Shown piece by piece: positions 18,625 through 28,345 of a DNA stretch of 50,571 nucleotides. The notes under the pieces are model-generated. The model saw nothing but the letters and a program-made list of their open reading frames with translations, made no database searches and was not told the origin of the DNA. The DNA comes from an uncultured Alphaproteobacteria bacterium. Its GTDB lineage: Bacteria; Pseudomonadota; Alphaproteobacteria; RF32; CAG-239. Both the position numbers and the translations under genes were made by a program. The DNA lies in contig CALYBC010000030.1 of NCBI GenBank assembly GCA_944393725.1, positions 1-50,571 of the forward strand, written 5' to 3'. Position 1 is the stretch's first letter. Every line of letters begins with the position of its first letter.

Positions 18625-19356
18625 ATGGATGATGTAACAGCTGCCCAATTAATTATTTCATGTCTTGATTTAACCACTCTCAACCCCGATGACACCGAAG
18701 AACGAGTGCTGGATTTGTGCAAAAGGGCATCAACTCCTTACGGCAAAACCGCAGCAGTTTGCATTTGGTCACGTTTTTTACCCTTCACCAAGGACAACTT
18801 ACCTTCCGAGATAAAAAGAGCTACCGTCATAAATTTTCCCAAAGGTTTAGCTGATATCTTGCTTATGGAACAAGAAATAGCCAAGGCAATACAGCTTGGA
18901 GCCGATGAATTAGATGTCGTGTTGCCGTACCGCACCTTGTTGAGCGGTGATAATGAATTCTGCCTAAAATACTTGCAAGCGGCACGAAAAGCTTCACAAA
19001 ATCATACTCTCAAAATCATTATTGAAAGCGGAGAACTAAAAACCGTCGACAACATTAGAAAAGCTTCTGAATTATGTATAGAAATCGAAGCCGATTTTAT
19101 CAAAACCTCAACCGGCAAGACCGAAATATCAGCCACTCCGGAAGCCGCCAACATAATTTTAGAAACCATCAAAAAAAGCGGCAAGGATATTGGCTTTAAG
19201 GCCTCGGGCGGTATAAAAAACACCACCGATGCCAAAAAATATTTGAGCCTGGCTCAGTCAATAATGGGAAGCACTTGGGTCAGCCCCAAACATTTCCGCA
19301 TCGGAGCAAGCTCGGTCCTAACCGACCTAATTAATACCATAGAAAAAGGATATTAA
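18625..19356 (+). CDS. deoC: Deoxyribose-phosphate aldolase
   Basis: It splits 2-deoxyribose-5-phosphate into acetaldehyde and glyceraldehyde-3-phosphate through a Schiff base. The active lysine is in DFIKTSTGK (about residues 153-161), with the second lysine in GFKASGGI. GADELDVVLPYRTLLSGD supplies the catalytic Asp. Length 243 fits the E. coli-type subfamily. It sits between punA and deoA with 2-nt and 1-nt gaps. The substrate needs phosphopentomutase, which is encoded at 25.2-26.4 kb, not in this operon. Confidence 0.96.
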   Translation: MDDVTAAQLIISCLDLTTLNPDDTEERVLDLCKRASTPYGKTAAVCIWSRFLPFTKDNLPSEIKRATVINFPKGLADILLMEQEIAKAIQLGADELDVVLPYRTLLSGDNEFCLKYLQAARKASQNHTLKIIIESGELKTVDNIRKASELCIEIEADFIKTSTGKTEISATPEAANIILETIKKSGKDIGFKASGGIKNTTDAKKYLSLAQSIMGSTWVSPKHFRIGASSVLTDLINTIEKGY

Positions 19357-19357
19357 G

Positions 19358-20668
19358 ATGTTACCTCAAGAAATAATCCGCAAAAAACGCGACGGTAAAG
19401 CTTTAAGTCCCGAAGAAATTAAAGAATTCATTGCCGGCATAACCGATGGCTCAATAGTCGATGCCCAAACCGCTGCTTTTACCATGGCCGTATTTTTACA
19501 AGGCATGAGCAAAGAAGAAACCGCCGCTCTGACTCTGGCCATGAGAGATTCCGGCGATGTTTTAAAATGGCCGGAGCTTAATGCCCCTGTAGTTGACAAG
19601 CATTCATCAGGTGGTGTCGGCGACAAAATAAGTCTTATGCTGGCACCGATGATTGCGGCTTGCGGAGCTTATGTACCCATGATATCGGGACGCGGCTTAG
19701 GACACACCGGCGGCACGCTCGATAAATTTGATTCTATTGCCGGCTACCAAACCTCACCGTCAAACGAACTGTTTCGCAAAACCGTAAAAGAAGTTGGCTG
19801 TGCCATCATCGGCCAAACCGGCAATTTGGCACCGGCCGATAAAAAAATCTATGCTATTCGCGATGTCTGCGGAACAGTCGAATCAATTAATTTGATTACG
19901 GCCTCAATCTTATCCAAAAAATTAGCCGCTGGCCTTGATTGTTTGGTTATGGATTTAAAATGCGGCAACGGCGCCTTTATGGATTCCCTTGACAGAGCCG
20001 AGGAACTGGCTTCATCAATAGTCAGAGTTGCCAATACCGCCGGCACCAAAACCAAAGCCGTTATTACCGACATGAATCAGGTTTTGGGTAAAAATGTCGG
20101 TAATGCTCTGGAAGTTTATGAGGCAGTTGAATACCTAAAAGGCGAAAACAAAAATGAAAGATTGCATCTCATAACCATGGAATTGTGCGGCGAACTGTTG
20201 GTTATATCAGGTGTTTGCAAAACCTTATCCGAAGCTAAACAAAAACTTGCACAAGCTTTATCTTCCGGAGCCGCATTGGAAAAATTTGCCGCCATGGTCA
20301 AAGCCCTGGGCGGAGCCGGAGATTTTTGCGACAAGCCGTGGCAATATATGCCAAAATCCGCAATCATTCGGCCGGTATTTGCCGAAGCAAATGGCTATGT
20401 TTCTTCTATGGATACCCGTGGTATAGGTTTGAGTATAATTGAGCTCAAAGGCGGCAGAATTACACCGGAACAAAAGTTGGATTACGCTACCGGCTACAGT
20501 GATTTTTGCCAAATCGGCGATTTTGTTGACAACCAAACCCCGCTTGCCGTTATTCATGCCCAAAGCGAAGAACAATACGAGCATGCGGCACAACAATTAA
20601 AAAGCCTTATCAAAATCAGTGATAAAAAGCCGGTTTTGAATAAGTGCATAATCAAAAAGGTTGCTTAA
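19358..20668 (+). CDS. deoA: Thymidine phosphorylase
   Basis: It converts thymidine and phosphate to thymine and deoxyribose-1-phosphate. The glycosyltransferase family 3 phosphate-binding loop KHSSGGVGDKISLMLAPM is at residues 81-98, followed by the GRGLGHTGGTLDK motif and DLKCGNGAFM. Length 436 is normal. It is the last gene of the operon; its stop codon lies in the loop of the terminator hairpin. Confidence 0.97.
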   Translation: MLPQEIIRKKRDGKALSPEEIKEFIAGITDGSIVDAQTAAFTMAVFLQGMSKEETAALTLAMRDSGDVLKWPELNAPVVDKHSSGGVGDKISLMLAPMIAACGAYVPMISGRGLGHTGGTLDKFDSIAGYQTSPSNELFRKTVKEVGCAIIGQTGNLAPADKKIYAIRDVCGTVESINLITASILSKKLAAGLDCLVMDLKCGNGAFMDSLDRAEELASSIVRVANTAGTKTKAVITDMNQVLGKNVGNALEVYEAVEYLKGENKNERLHLITMELCGELLVISGVCKTLSEAKQKLAQALSSGAALEKFAAMVKALGGAGDFCDKPWQYMPKSAIIRPVFAEANGYVSSMDTRGIGLSIIELKGGRITPEQKLDYATGYSDFCQIGDFVDNQTPLAVIHAQSEEQYEHAAQQLKSLIKISDKKPVLNKCIIKKVA

Positions 20669-20687
20669 ATCAAGCAACCTTTTTTCC
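20657..20687. terminator. Terminator of the deo operon, shared with tolB
   Basis: A 10-bp perfect stem AAGGTTGCTT/AAGCAACCTT with loop AAATC is followed by TTTTTT on the plus strand. Leading A residues give a U-tract on the minus strand too, so convergent tolB, which ends 4 nt beyond, may also use it. Confidence 0.88.
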
Positions 20688-20690
20688 TTT

Positions 20691-22010
20691 TTAAGGCAAC
20701 AACGGCGACCAAGCCGGATCCGAGGCATCTGCCGGAGTAATTATTTGTCGCTCATTATATCCGGTCAAATCAATAGAATAGAGCTTAACCGGTGCCGATG
20801 AACGGCCGCTCGGAGCGTCTTGTCTGAAATACATCAAGACACGCCCGTTAGGCGACCAAGTCGGCCCTTCCACCAAATATCCCGAAGCCAGCAATCTCTC
20901 CCCCGAACCGTCAGGATACATCACGCCGATATAGAATTGTCCGTTGGCCATTTTAGTAAAGGCAATGTAGTCACCGCGGGGCGACCACACCGGAGTAGCA
21001 TAACGACCGCTGCCGTAGCTTATGCGATGGACATTGGAACCGTCGGCATCCATGACATACAATTGCTGATTACCGGCACGGTCAGAGTTAAAGACGATTT
21101 GTGAGCCATCCGGAGAATAGCTCGGACTGGTATCAATAGCGTTGCCATAAGTTAATCTTTTGCTTTTTCTGGTTTTCAAATCCATTTCATAGATATTGGT
21201 TTTACCGCCAGAAGCATAAGATAAGAGTACTTTTGAGCTATCAGGCGAAAACCTGGGAGCAAAAGTCATACCCGGAAAATTTCCCAATACCATTTGTTGT
21301 CCGGTTTCAATATCCAAGATATAAACTCTCGGAATTCTGCCGGCATAAGACATATAGGTAATTTTTTGCAAATTAGGTGAGAACCGCGGGGTTAAAGCCA
21401 TGTCAGCACCATTAGTCAAGAACTTATGATTTTCGCCATCCTGATCCATAATTGCCAATCTTTTGACTCTCCTTGTTGCCGGACCGGATTCCGAAACATA
21501 TACGATACGCGTGTCAAAATACCCTTTTTCGCCGGTTAGTCTCTCATAGATGGCATCAGCAATTACATGGGCTATTCTTCGCCAGTTATCTTTGGTTGTA
21601 GTATAAGACTGTCCGGCAATTTGGTTCTCAGCAAATACATCCCATAATCTGAAAGAAACTTTTAAGGTATTTTCATCAACTTGCACAATCTCGCTTTGGA
21701 TTAAAGCCTGTGCCTTAATTGCTTTCCAATCGGTAAAATTCGGCTCTTGTGACATTGATTCAAATTCTTGAATATAGCTGTCTTCGTCGATTACCGTAAA
21801 CAGCCCCGATCTTTCCAAATCGGCCGCTACCACTTCCAAAATTCTGTTTCCTTGCTGTCCGATAAAGAAACCGTCATGAATAATTTCAGGAATGGCAATC
21901 GGCATCGGATCACGCATGGCACCCGACACATCAATCGCCAAATCGGCTCTGGCCTGATTCGAAAACAAGGCAATCACGGCAAGCAAAATAGCAAAAAGTC
22001 TTTTTTTCAT
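20691..22010 (-). CDS. tolB: Tol-Pal system periplasmic protein TolB
   Basis: This periplasmic beta-propeller connects Pal and outer-membrane lipoproteins to the TolQRA motor during cell division. Signal peptide [22 protein letters not shown] is followed by the N-terminal domain ([21 protein letters not shown]) and propeller repeats with the motif [16 protein letters not shown] ([47 protein letters not shown]). Start chosen at 22010 rather than the upstream ATG at 22040, because the signal peptide begins there and TAGGGT precedes it. tolQRA and pal are not adjacent in the window. Confidence 0.95.
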   Translation of the reverse strand: MKKRLFAILLAVIALFSNQARADLAIDVSGAMRDPMPIAIPEIIHDGFFIGQQGNRILEVVAADLERSGLFTVIDEDSYIQEFESMSQEPNFTDWKAIKAQALIQSEIVQVDENTLKVSFRLWDVFAENQIAGQSYTTTKDNWRRIAHVIADAIYERLTGEKGYFDTRIVYVSESGPATRRVKRLAIMDQDGENHKFLTNGADMALTPRFSPNLQKITYMSYAGRIPRVYILDIETGQQMVLGNFPGMTFAPRFSPDSSKVLLSYASGGKTNIYEMDLKTRKSKRLTYGNAIDTSPSYSPDGSQIVFNSDRAGNQQLYVMDADGSNVHRISYGSGRYATPVWSPRGDYIAFTKMANGQFYIGVMYPDGSGERLLASGYLVEGPTWSPNGRVLMYFRQDAPSGRSSAPVKLYSIDLTGYNERQIITPADASDPAWSPLLP

Positions 22011-22155
22011 CTTATTTACCCTAAAATAACAAAACACCATTATCGGCCATGATACATTATGTTAGTGAAAAATCCCTTAACGACGACACATTATTTAATA
22101 AGTTTCTTGACTAATCAAACTTTTGCTTTACTGTAAAAAACGAAAGGATAAGCCT

Positions 22156-22623
22156 ATGCAAGCAAACAACATACAAGAATTTAAGCAACTTTTGCCCCAA
22201 GGAAAATCAGTCCTTGGATTTGATTTCGGTATAAAAAGATTGGGAGTAGCCGTATCGGATCTATTGTTGATGACTGCCAATCCGGTAAAAATCATTAATC
22301 GCTCCACTTTGGCTAATGATTTAAGCGAAATTAAGGCAATAATTGCTGACCGTGAAGTCGGAGCTTTGGTTTATGGCTTACCTTTGCAGATGGATGGTTC
22401 CGAGGGTGACACCGCAAAAATCACCAAAGAATTCGCCGAGAAAATCGACAAAGAGCTGAATATACCGTTTTTGCTGTGGGACGAAAGATTATCCTCTCGT
22501 GCGGTAGAAAGTTTTCTGATAAAAGAAATAGATATGTCTCGAGCCAAAAGAAAACAGGTTTTGGACGCTCAGGCCGCCTCTTACATATTGCAAGGGGTTT
22601 TGGATTCCTTGAGATATTTATAA
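22156..22623 (+). CDS. ruvX: YqgF/RuvX-type Holliday junction resolvase-like nuclease
   Basis: YqgF proteins are RNase H-fold nucleases implicated in pre-16S rRNA 5' end maturation. Motifs GFDFGIKRLGVAVSD (residues 20-34, first Asp), VYGLPLQMDGSEG and WDERLSSRAVE, and the C-terminal DAQAASYILQG, hold the acidic catalytic residues. The start is placed at ATG 22156, with AAAGGAT upstream; length is then 155. The 3' end overlaps ampD on the other strand by 43 nt. Confidence 0.92.
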   Translation: MQANNIQEFKQLLPQGKSVLGFDFGIKRLGVAVSDLLLMTANPVKIINRSTLANDLSEIKAIIADREVGALVYGLPLQMDGSEGDTAKITKEFAEKIDKELNIPFLLWDERLSSRAVESFLIKEIDMSRAKRKQVLDAQAASYILQGVLDSLRYL

Positions 22624-23312
22624 TAAACAGCTTTTAATGTAGTTAAAAACTCCTCATCTTCCGCAAAAACAAAATTTTCCGGCACCGGATTTAAGATAAG
22701 CTTATTAATATTGCTTTCGCTCGCAACCTTACTTGGCAAAAATCTACGACAAAATGCGCAAGCCGCCGCAATAATTTCTGAGGTATCATAGCCAATATCG
22801 GCAAGCAACACCTCCACTCTGTTTTCTTTAACCTTTGGTGCATCATTAATATCAAACCACCAACCGATATTATTCTCGACCAGAGCTTTCCAAAAAAAAG
22901 CTTTTCCGGGGTCAGGCTTTCTTATAGGAGCAATATCGGAATGCCCCACAACATTTTCGGGCTTTATATCATATTTTCCAATCAACGATTTCAACAATTC
23001 TGTTGCCGACTTTTGTTGAGCTTCACTAAAACTTGTTTGCCCCAACGATTTTGAACAGAATTCTATTCCGATGGAACGCGAATTAATATCCTCCCATCCT
23101 CGCCATTTTGATTTTCCTGCGTGCCAAGCCCTTTTGCTTTCATCAACCAGCTGCCAAACCTCGCCGTCTTCTGCTATAATATAATGAGAAGACACCCCGT
23201 TCACCATAAAAGTTTTAATTGCGTCTTCCGGATCAAATGCCACGCTGTGCAATACCAACATTGTTATGTCGGCTTTTCGTTCATCAAATAAAGTAAGCGG
23301 GCTTTGCCTCAT
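22581..23312 (-). CDS. ampD: N-acetylmuramoyl-L-alanine amidase (AmpD-like)
   Basis: An amidase_2-family enzyme that removes the peptide from (anhydro)muropeptides in peptidoglycan recycling. Zinc ligands are expected at His in VLHSVA, and His and Asp in VGHSDIAPIRKPDPG. Other family motifs are VSSHYIIAEDGEVWQLV, AWHAGKSKW, and NSRSIGIEF. No signal peptide is present, so it is cytoplasmic like AmpD. Length 243 includes a C-terminal extension of about 60 residues beyond the usual AmpD end. It overlaps the upstream J-domain gene by 4 nt (ATGA), showing translational coupling. Confidence 0.92.
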   Translation of the reverse strand: MRQSPLTLFDERKADITMLVLHSVAFDPEDAIKTFMVNGVSSHYIIAEDGEVWQLVDESKRAWHAGKSKWRGWEDINSRSIGIEFCSKSLGQTSFSEAQQKSATELLKSLIGKYDIKPENVVGHSDIAPIRKPDPGKAFFWKALVENNIGWWFDINDAPKVKENRVEVLLADIGYDTSEIIAAACAFCRRFLPSKVASESNINKLILNPVPENFVFAEDEEFLTTLKAVYYKYLKESKTPCNM

Positions 23313-24469
23313 TTTGCACCTTTTGCTTTAATAATTTCCTGATAAGCCAAATTAATCTCGGTCATTCTGGCTGTCGCTTCGGCAATCTCTTTTTCCGAGG
23401 CATCAACCAATTTATCGGGATGATATATCACAATCAGTTTTTTCCACTTAGCTTTAATCTCTTTAATATCGGCATTAAGCGGTAATCCCAGAACATCATA
23501 ACATTTTTCCAATTTTTTGCTAATTGGTTTCGGAGCAAACATTTTTTGCTGTGTGGCAAAAATCTTCTCGTCCAAGCTAATGGTCGCCGCCACTTCACGC
23601 AACATATCCATCTTATTGGCAGAAATCACACCATCTGCCGCCGCCATTTTAAATAGATTTTCCATAGAGGATTGCTTCAGGCTATCATTAAATCGGGTAA
23701 GCTCTTCCAAATCAAGAGCATATTTACGCAAAGAATAAAAATGTTTACGCGGAGTATTAAAAACATCTGCCACCCAAGACTTTTGTTTGTCTTTAACCGC
23801 AAACAAATGAGCAAATATTTCTTGTTCTTTTATAGATATTTTGCCGTCAGCCTCTGCCAATATAGCCGCCAAAGCAGCCATTGTCTCCAAATATTTTTTA
23901 TGCTCTCCGCCCAAAGCATTACGCCATAATTTAAGCGGATTAATATTTTGCCAATATTTCTGCAAAGCGACTATCGGTATAAGCTTAGCACCTTCAAGCC
24001 GTTGATAATCGAACACAAATCCCAATACCACACCACCGCAAATAACCAAAGAACTACGCAACACAAAACCGATGATAAGACCAAACAACGCTCCCCAATG
24101 ATTATCAAAAAAATGATCTATATCTTTTTTTATTTTGCGAATTTTCAGATTTTCGGGCATATCAAAAACAACCTGCCCGACAATAAAGAACAATATAAAA
24201 CCCCACAGGCCAAACAGCAAAGCACCCAACACAGAGCCCCATATTTTTCCCCACACATTACCGTCAATTCGATTATAATAACGATAATATTTATACGGCA
24301 GTTTGATTCTTATCTGGTCATCAATATGATTTATAAAATCCTCTATTTTTCTGATAAGATAAGTCTTATCGACCAGCATATGTCCCAAGAACAAGCCGCA
24401 GAGCAGCCCGTCAATTCCTAAGAAACGCAATCCGATTAAGGCAAAAGTCAGTTTTCCCAAAGGTGACAT
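23309..24469 (-). CDS. DjlA-like membrane protein with TerB and J domains
   Basis: This 386-residue protein has hydrophobic segments near the N-terminus and at about residues 75-105 and 130-150. A TerB-like helical domain follows at about 193-310 (AILAEADGKISIKEQE and MAAADGVISANKMD repeats). A C-terminal J domain at about 320-383 has the HPDK tetrad in KLIVIYHPDKLVDAS. The order matches DjlA, a membrane co-chaperone for DnaK linked to envelope stress signalling. It is encoded between pgeF and ampD with short gaps. Partner DnaK is not in the window, but grpE is at 29.9 kb. Confidence 0.85.
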   Translation of the reverse strand: MSPLGKLTFALIGLRFLGIDGLLCGLFLGHMLVDKTYLIRKIEDFINHIDDQIRIKLPYKYYRYYNRIDGNVWGKIWGSVLGALLFGLWGFILFFIVGQVVFDMPENLKIRKIKKDIDHFFDNHWGALFGLIIGFVLRSSLVICGGVVLGFVFDYQRLEGAKLIPIVALQKYWQNINPLKLWRNALGGEHKKYLETMAALAAILAEADGKISIKEQEIFAHLFAVKDKQKSWVADVFNTPRKHFYSLRKYALDLEELTRFNDSLKQSSMENLFKMAAADGVISANKMDMLREVAATISLDEKIFATQQKMFAPKPISKKLEKCYDVLGLPLNADIKEIKAKWKKLIVIYHPDKLVDASEKEIAEATARMTEINLAYQEIIKAKGAK

Positions 24470-24484
24470 TAATCAAAAGTCCTT

Positions 24485-25243
24485 TCACAAAGTAATCATT
24501 GATATTTCGGTGGCAAAGCATTTAGGCTTTTTCACAATTCCGAGGTGCGTAAAGCGTCGAAAACTAAAATAATCATTTTTAAGTTCATAAGTATCGGCTA
24601 CCGAAACCGCTATATCATTTACCCCACACTCTTTCAAACGATCCTCACAAAACTTTTTCAAATCAAACAAATAATGCTCTTCCCGTTTTGCCGGCACAAA
24701 ATATTTGATAAATTCCGGATTCTTCCGTCCAAATTGTTCATAGAACCCTTTATCAACCTCATAAGATTTCTGAGCAATACACGGCCCGACGGCAGCCTTT
24801 ATATTTTCAAGTCTAGCTCCCTTTTCTATCATCAAGGCAATCACATTTTCTATAATTCCCTTAAAAGCTCCCCGCCAACCGGCATGAGCAGCCCCAATCA
24901 CATTATGTACTCTGTCCTCAAGCAATATCGGCGCACAATCGGCGGTACGAATACACAAGATTATACCTTTTTTATCGCACACCAAGCCATCGGCAAAAAT
25001 TTCATCACGCGAAGGAGCTTCAACATATACGGCCACATCGCTCACACCTTGATTAAGCAAAACCATATTTTCTTTGCTTAAACCCAATTTTGCCGCTGCA
25101 ATATCCAGATTAGCGTTAAGATTGGCAATCTCATCGTCGCTTTTGGTATTAACATTTAGTTCGGCGTAAATACCTTTCGAAACACCGCCCTTAGTCCCTA
25201 AAAAACAATGCTTATCCTTATTAAGATTAGGAGCAATCCACAT
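24485..25243 (-). CDS. pgeF: Peptidoglycan editing factor PgeF (multicopper-oxidase-like laccase domain family)
   Basis: YfiH/PgeF proteins are purine-nucleoside-active enzymes also credited with removing wrongly placed L-Ser from peptidoglycan precursors. The zinc-binding residues lie in RTADCAPIL (Cys), GAAHAGWRGAFKGI (His) and AAVGPCIAQKSYEV (Cys). Start set at ATG 25243 because the usual N-terminus begins there and AAGGA precedes it; the longer frame up to 25321 lies inside deoB. Length is 252. The neighbours fit both roles: deoB (nucleoside) upstream and ampD (peptidoglycan) downstream. Confidence 0.9.
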   Translation of the reverse strand: MWIAPNLNKDKHCFLGTKGGVSKGIYAELNVNTKSDDEIANLNANLDIAAAKLGLSKENMVLLNQGVSDVAVYVEAPSRDEIFADGLVCDKKGIILCIRTADCAPILLEDRVHNVIGAAHAGWRGAFKGIIENVIALMIEKGARLENIKAAVGPCIAQKSYEVDKGFYEQFGRKNPEFIKYFVPAKREEHYLFDLKKFCEDRLKECGVNDIAVSVADTYELKNDYFSFRRFTHLGIVKKPKCFATEISMITL

Positions 25244-25247
25244 ATCA

Positions 25248-26438
25248 TTAATCCTTAAACGATTTACCGTTTTTAAGCTCCAGCCCCAAAATTTCGGCAG
25301 CTGTCTGCCCGACATCGGCAAAACTCTCTCTTTGTCCGATATTCTCTGGTTTTACTCTCATTCCAAACATCAATACCGGTATTTGCTCTCTGGTATGGTC
25401 CGTTCCCTTAAATGTCGGGTCATTTCCATGGTCAGCTACGATAAATGCCACATCATCGGGGGCTATGTTTTTAACAAACTCCGGCAATCTCCGATCAAAA
25501 TATTCCAAAGCGTTTTTATATCCCTCGGCATCACGACGGTGACCGTAAAGCATATCAAAATCCACAAAGTTTGTAAAAATCAAGCTGTTATCCGGAGCAT
25601 CTTTCAAAGCTGTAATAGTTTTATCCCACAACTCTTCCAGTCCGGAGGCCAATATTTTTTGCGTTACGCCGCAACCGGCATAAATATCACTTATTTTTCC
25701 GATAGCGATTACTTCTTTGCCGCTGTTTTTAACCACATCAAGTAAAGTCGGCTCCGGCGGTGTAACCGAATAATCATGACGATTTTTGGTTCTTACAAAC
25801 TCGCCGCTTTTTTCGCCTTCAAACGGACGAGCAATCACCCTTGCAATATTATATGGCTTTAACTCCTCAAAAGCTCTTTGGCATAAATCGTACAACTTTT
25901 GCAATCCGAAATATTTTTCATGAGCGGCAATTTGAAAACAGCTGTCTGCCGAAGTATAACAAATCGGCATACCGGTTTTAATATGTTCTTCGCCCAATTC
26001 TTGAATAATGACGGTTCCTGATGCGGCTTTATTACCCAATATACCTTTTAATCCGGCCCCAGCGCAGATCCTATCAATTAATTCTTGCGGAAACGACGGA
26101 TATTCAGGCCTAAAATACCCCCAAGGAGTTACAACCGGCACTCCGGCCAACTCCCAATGTCCCGAAGAGGTATCCTTAGCACAACTCACTTCACGACAAT
26201 GGCCGTATTTTGACGGCACATCAATTTTGGCATCCCAGTCATCAAGCTTTCTTTTATTTCCGGAAGCAGCATTTGCCGCCTTCAACAATCCAAGGCTTAC
26301 CAGATTCGGTATCTTAATATCAGAAAATTTATCCACTATATGCCCAAAGGTATCTGCCCCCAAATCTCCGAACTTTTCAGCATCAGGAGCGCCCCCGATT
26401 CCAAATGAATCCATCATCAAGATAATAACTCTGGACAT
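25248..26438 (-). CDS. deoB: Phosphopentomutase
   Basis: It interconverts (deoxy)ribose-1-phosphate and -5-phosphate, linking punA/deoA products to deoC. The metal-binding alkaline-phosphatase-superfamily motifs are MDSFGIGGAPDAEKFGD at the N-terminus and VADHGNDPTFKGTDHTREQIPV near the C-terminus; the CAKDTSSGHWE segment carries the phosphorylated Thr. Length 396 is standard. It follows pyk by 10 nt and is tied to pgeF. Confidence 0.97.
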   Translation of the reverse strand: MSRVIILMMDSFGIGGAPDAEKFGDLGADTFGHIVDKFSDIKIPNLVSLGLLKAANAASGNKRKLDDWDAKIDVPSKYGHCREVSCAKDTSSGHWELAGVPVVTPWGYFRPEYPSFPQELIDRICAGAGLKGILGNKAASGTVIIQELGEEHIKTGMPICYTSADSCFQIAAHEKYFGLQKLYDLCQRAFEELKPYNIARVIARPFEGEKSGEFVRTKNRHDYSVTPPEPTLLDVVKNSGKEVIAIGKISDIYAGCGVTQKILASGLEELWDKTITALKDAPDNSLIFTNFVDFDMLYGHRRDAEGYKNALEYFDRRLPEFVKNIAPDDVAFIVADHGNDPTFKGTDHTREQIPVLMFGMRVKPENIGQRESFADVGQTAAEILGLELKNGKSFKD

Positions 26439-26448
26439 ATATATCTCC

Positions 26449-27873
26449 TTATTTTACATAAACCGTGTGCAGCATATTGGTCCTGCCCTTAACATTAAGC
26501 GGAAAACCGGCAGTAATTATGATATGATCGCCCGATTTAGCCAAACCGGCATCCTTGGCATATTTGACTGCACATTCCTCCACATTGGTAAATTTACGAA
26601 AACTTTCTTTATTCACCCGCGGCTTAACCCCCCATACCAAGGCCATTTGTCTTGCGACCTTAATATCCGGTGATAACGCCAAAATCGGCAGTGCCGGTCG
26701 TTCTCTGGCAGTCAGGAAGGTAGTAAAACCTGACGACGAATAGCTTACGATTGCACTCACATTTTTCAATACGCATGCCAATTCCGAAGCGGCAAATGTG
26801 ATGGCATCTGCTTCAGATGCATTGCAAGGAACTCTTCTTGAACCGTTCATCAAGTCAAAAAACAACGGATCTCCCTCGACTTCCTTAATAGTATTATGCA
26901 TCATTTGTACGGCATTTACCGGATATTTACCGGCAGCAGTTTCGGCCGAAAGCATAACCGCGTCAGCACCGTCATAAACTGCAGTTGCGACATCCGAAAC
27001 CTCTGCTCTGGTAGGTGTAGGATTGGTAATCATAGATTCAAGCATTTGAGTGGCCACAATAACCGGTTTAGCATTTAGACGACATAGTTTAACAATCTTT
27101 TTTTGCAATACCGGCACGGTCGGCAGAGGACACTCCACACCCAAATCGCCTCTGGCCACCATTATACCGTCGGATTCCATGACAATATTTTCCAAATCTT
27201 CTATTGCGCTTGGTTTTTCAAGTTTTGATATAATACGGGCTTTTCCGTCGACCAATTTTTTAAGCTTTCTGACATCATCGGCTTTCTGCACAAAAGACAT
27301 TCCGATCCAATCGACATCATTTTTTAAGGCAAATTTTAAATCTTCTTCATCTTTGGGTGTAATTGCCGATATATTAAGCTTGGTATTTGGAAGGTTAACC
27401 CCTTTGTGACTTGAAATATAGCCTCCGACCACCACGGTAGTTTCGGCTGAAGTTTTAGAACATTTATTTACCTTTAAGACAATATATCCGTCATTTACCA
27501 GCAAAGTTTCACCGGCTTTTAAGGCTTCAAAAATTTCTTTATGCGGCAGGCATACTCTGGTCTCATCCCCCAAGGCAGGATTCATATCCAAGACAAATTT
27601 CTGACCTTCTTTCAACAAAACTTTATCTTGTTTAAAATTACCCACACGAAGTTTTGGTCCTTGTAAATCGGCTAAGATAGAAATCAAACGCCCCTTTTCT
27701 TTTTCCAAAGAGCGAATAATTTTGATTCGTTCTTTATGTTCTTTGTAAGAACCGTGACTAAAATTAACCCTGAACGCATCAACACCGGCATCAATCAAAG
27801 CGGCAATTTGTTCTTTAGTTGCCGAAGACGGACCGATGGTAGCTAAGATTTTGGTATGAGTATCTATTGGCAT
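26449..27873 (-). CDS. pyk: Pyruvate kinase
   Basis: It makes pyruvate and ATP from phosphoenolpyruvate in the last step of glycolysis. Motifs: KILATIGPSSATKEQIAALIDAG at the start, FRVNFSHGSYKEH, ISKLEKPSAIEDLE (active-site Lys), MVARGDLGVECPL, KPVIVATQMLESM and DGADAVMLSAETAAGKYP. Of three in-frame ATGs, 27873 is preferred, since AAGG lies 9 nt before it; the next upstream ATG abuts AAGG directly. Length is 474. It heads a minus-strand run pyk-deoB-pgeF-djlA-like-ampD with short gaps. Confidence 0.97.
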   Translation of the reverse strand: MPIDTHTKILATIGPSSATKEQIAALIDAGVDAFRVNFSHGSYKEHKERIKIIRSLEKEKGRLISILADLQGPKLRVGNFKQDKVLLKEGQKFVLDMNPALGDETRVCLPHKEIFEALKAGETLLVNDGYIVLKVNKCSKTSAETTVVVGGYISSHKGVNLPNTKLNISAITPKDEEDLKFALKNDVDWIGMSFVQKADDVRKLKKLVDGKARIISKLEKPSAIEDLENIVMESDGIMVARGDLGVECPLPTVPVLQKKIVKLCRLNAKPVIVATQMLESMITNPTPTRAEVSDVATAVYDGADAVMLSAETAAGKYPVNAVQMMHNTIKEVEGDPLFFDLMNGSRRVPCNASEADAITFAASELACVLKNVSAIVSYSSSGFTTFLTARERPALPILALSPDIKVARQMALVWGVKPRVNKESFRKFTNVEECAVKYAKDAGLAKSGDHIIITAGFPLNVKGRTNMLHTVYVK

Positions 27874-27948
27874 ATTTATCATCCTTATAAAAAACAACTT
27901 TGGTAAAGAATATAACTTCAATAAGTTAATAAGGTGTTATTTTTATAC

Positions 27949-27977
27949 TTGTAAATAACAATTTAATTTGGTAATTT
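27949..27977 (+). promoter_or_regulatory. Promoter of gapR
   Basis: TTGTAA (27949-27954), a 17-nt spacer, TAATTT (27972-27977). A 7-bp inverted repeat GTTATTT/AAATAAC spans 27936-27959 over the -35 region and might be an operator. Confidence 0.5.
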
Positions 27978-28012
27978 CTAGCAAAATAAAAATTTATAAC
28001 AGGAGAAAAACA

Positions 28013-28270
28013 ATGAGTGACGAGGAGAAGAAAGAGGTCGGCGGAATTGCAGCCGATCGTTTGCGTTCATTAATTGAGCGCATAGAAAGACTTGAAGAAG
28101 AAAAGAAAGCTATATCTTCGGATATTCGCGATATTTTTGCCGAAGCCAAATCGGCAGGATTCGATGTTAAGATTATGCGTGCGGTAATAAAATTACGCAA
28201 GATGAATGCCGCCGACCGCGATGAACAAGAATTTTTGCTCGACACTTACAAAAAGGCCTTGGATATATAG
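28013..28270 (+). CDS. gapR: GapR-like DUF2312 nucleoid-associated protein
   Basis: GapR binds AT-rich, overtwisted DNA and guides topoisomerases during replication in Caulobacter. This 85-residue protein has the DUF2312 layout: GGIAADRLRSLIERIERLEEEKKAISSDIRDIFAEAK, then GFDVKIMRAVIKLRKMNAADRDEQEFLLDTY. The start at 28013 has AGGAG 7 nt upstream; the longer frame from 27968 begins before the likely transcription start. The family is essentially alphaproteobacterial, which is the best single taxonomic marker in the window. Monocistronic, followed by a terminator. Confidence 0.93.
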   Translation: MSDEEKKEVGGIAADRLRSLIERIERLEEEKKAISSDIRDIFAEAKSAGFDVKIMRAVIKLRKMNAADRDEQEFLLDTYKKALDI

Positions 28271-28286
28271 GATTATTAAATTACAT

Positions 28287-28318
28287 AAAAATCCCACAGC
28301 AAAAACTGTGGGATTTTT
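28287..28318. terminator. Bidirectional terminator between gapR and B3
   Basis: A 13-bp perfect stem AAAAATCCCACAG/CTGTGGGATTTTT with loop CAAAAA. T runs follow on both strands, serving gapR and the convergent B3 gene. Confidence 0.88.
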
Positions 28319-28345
28319 ATAAATACTGCAGCCTTTATAAAACAC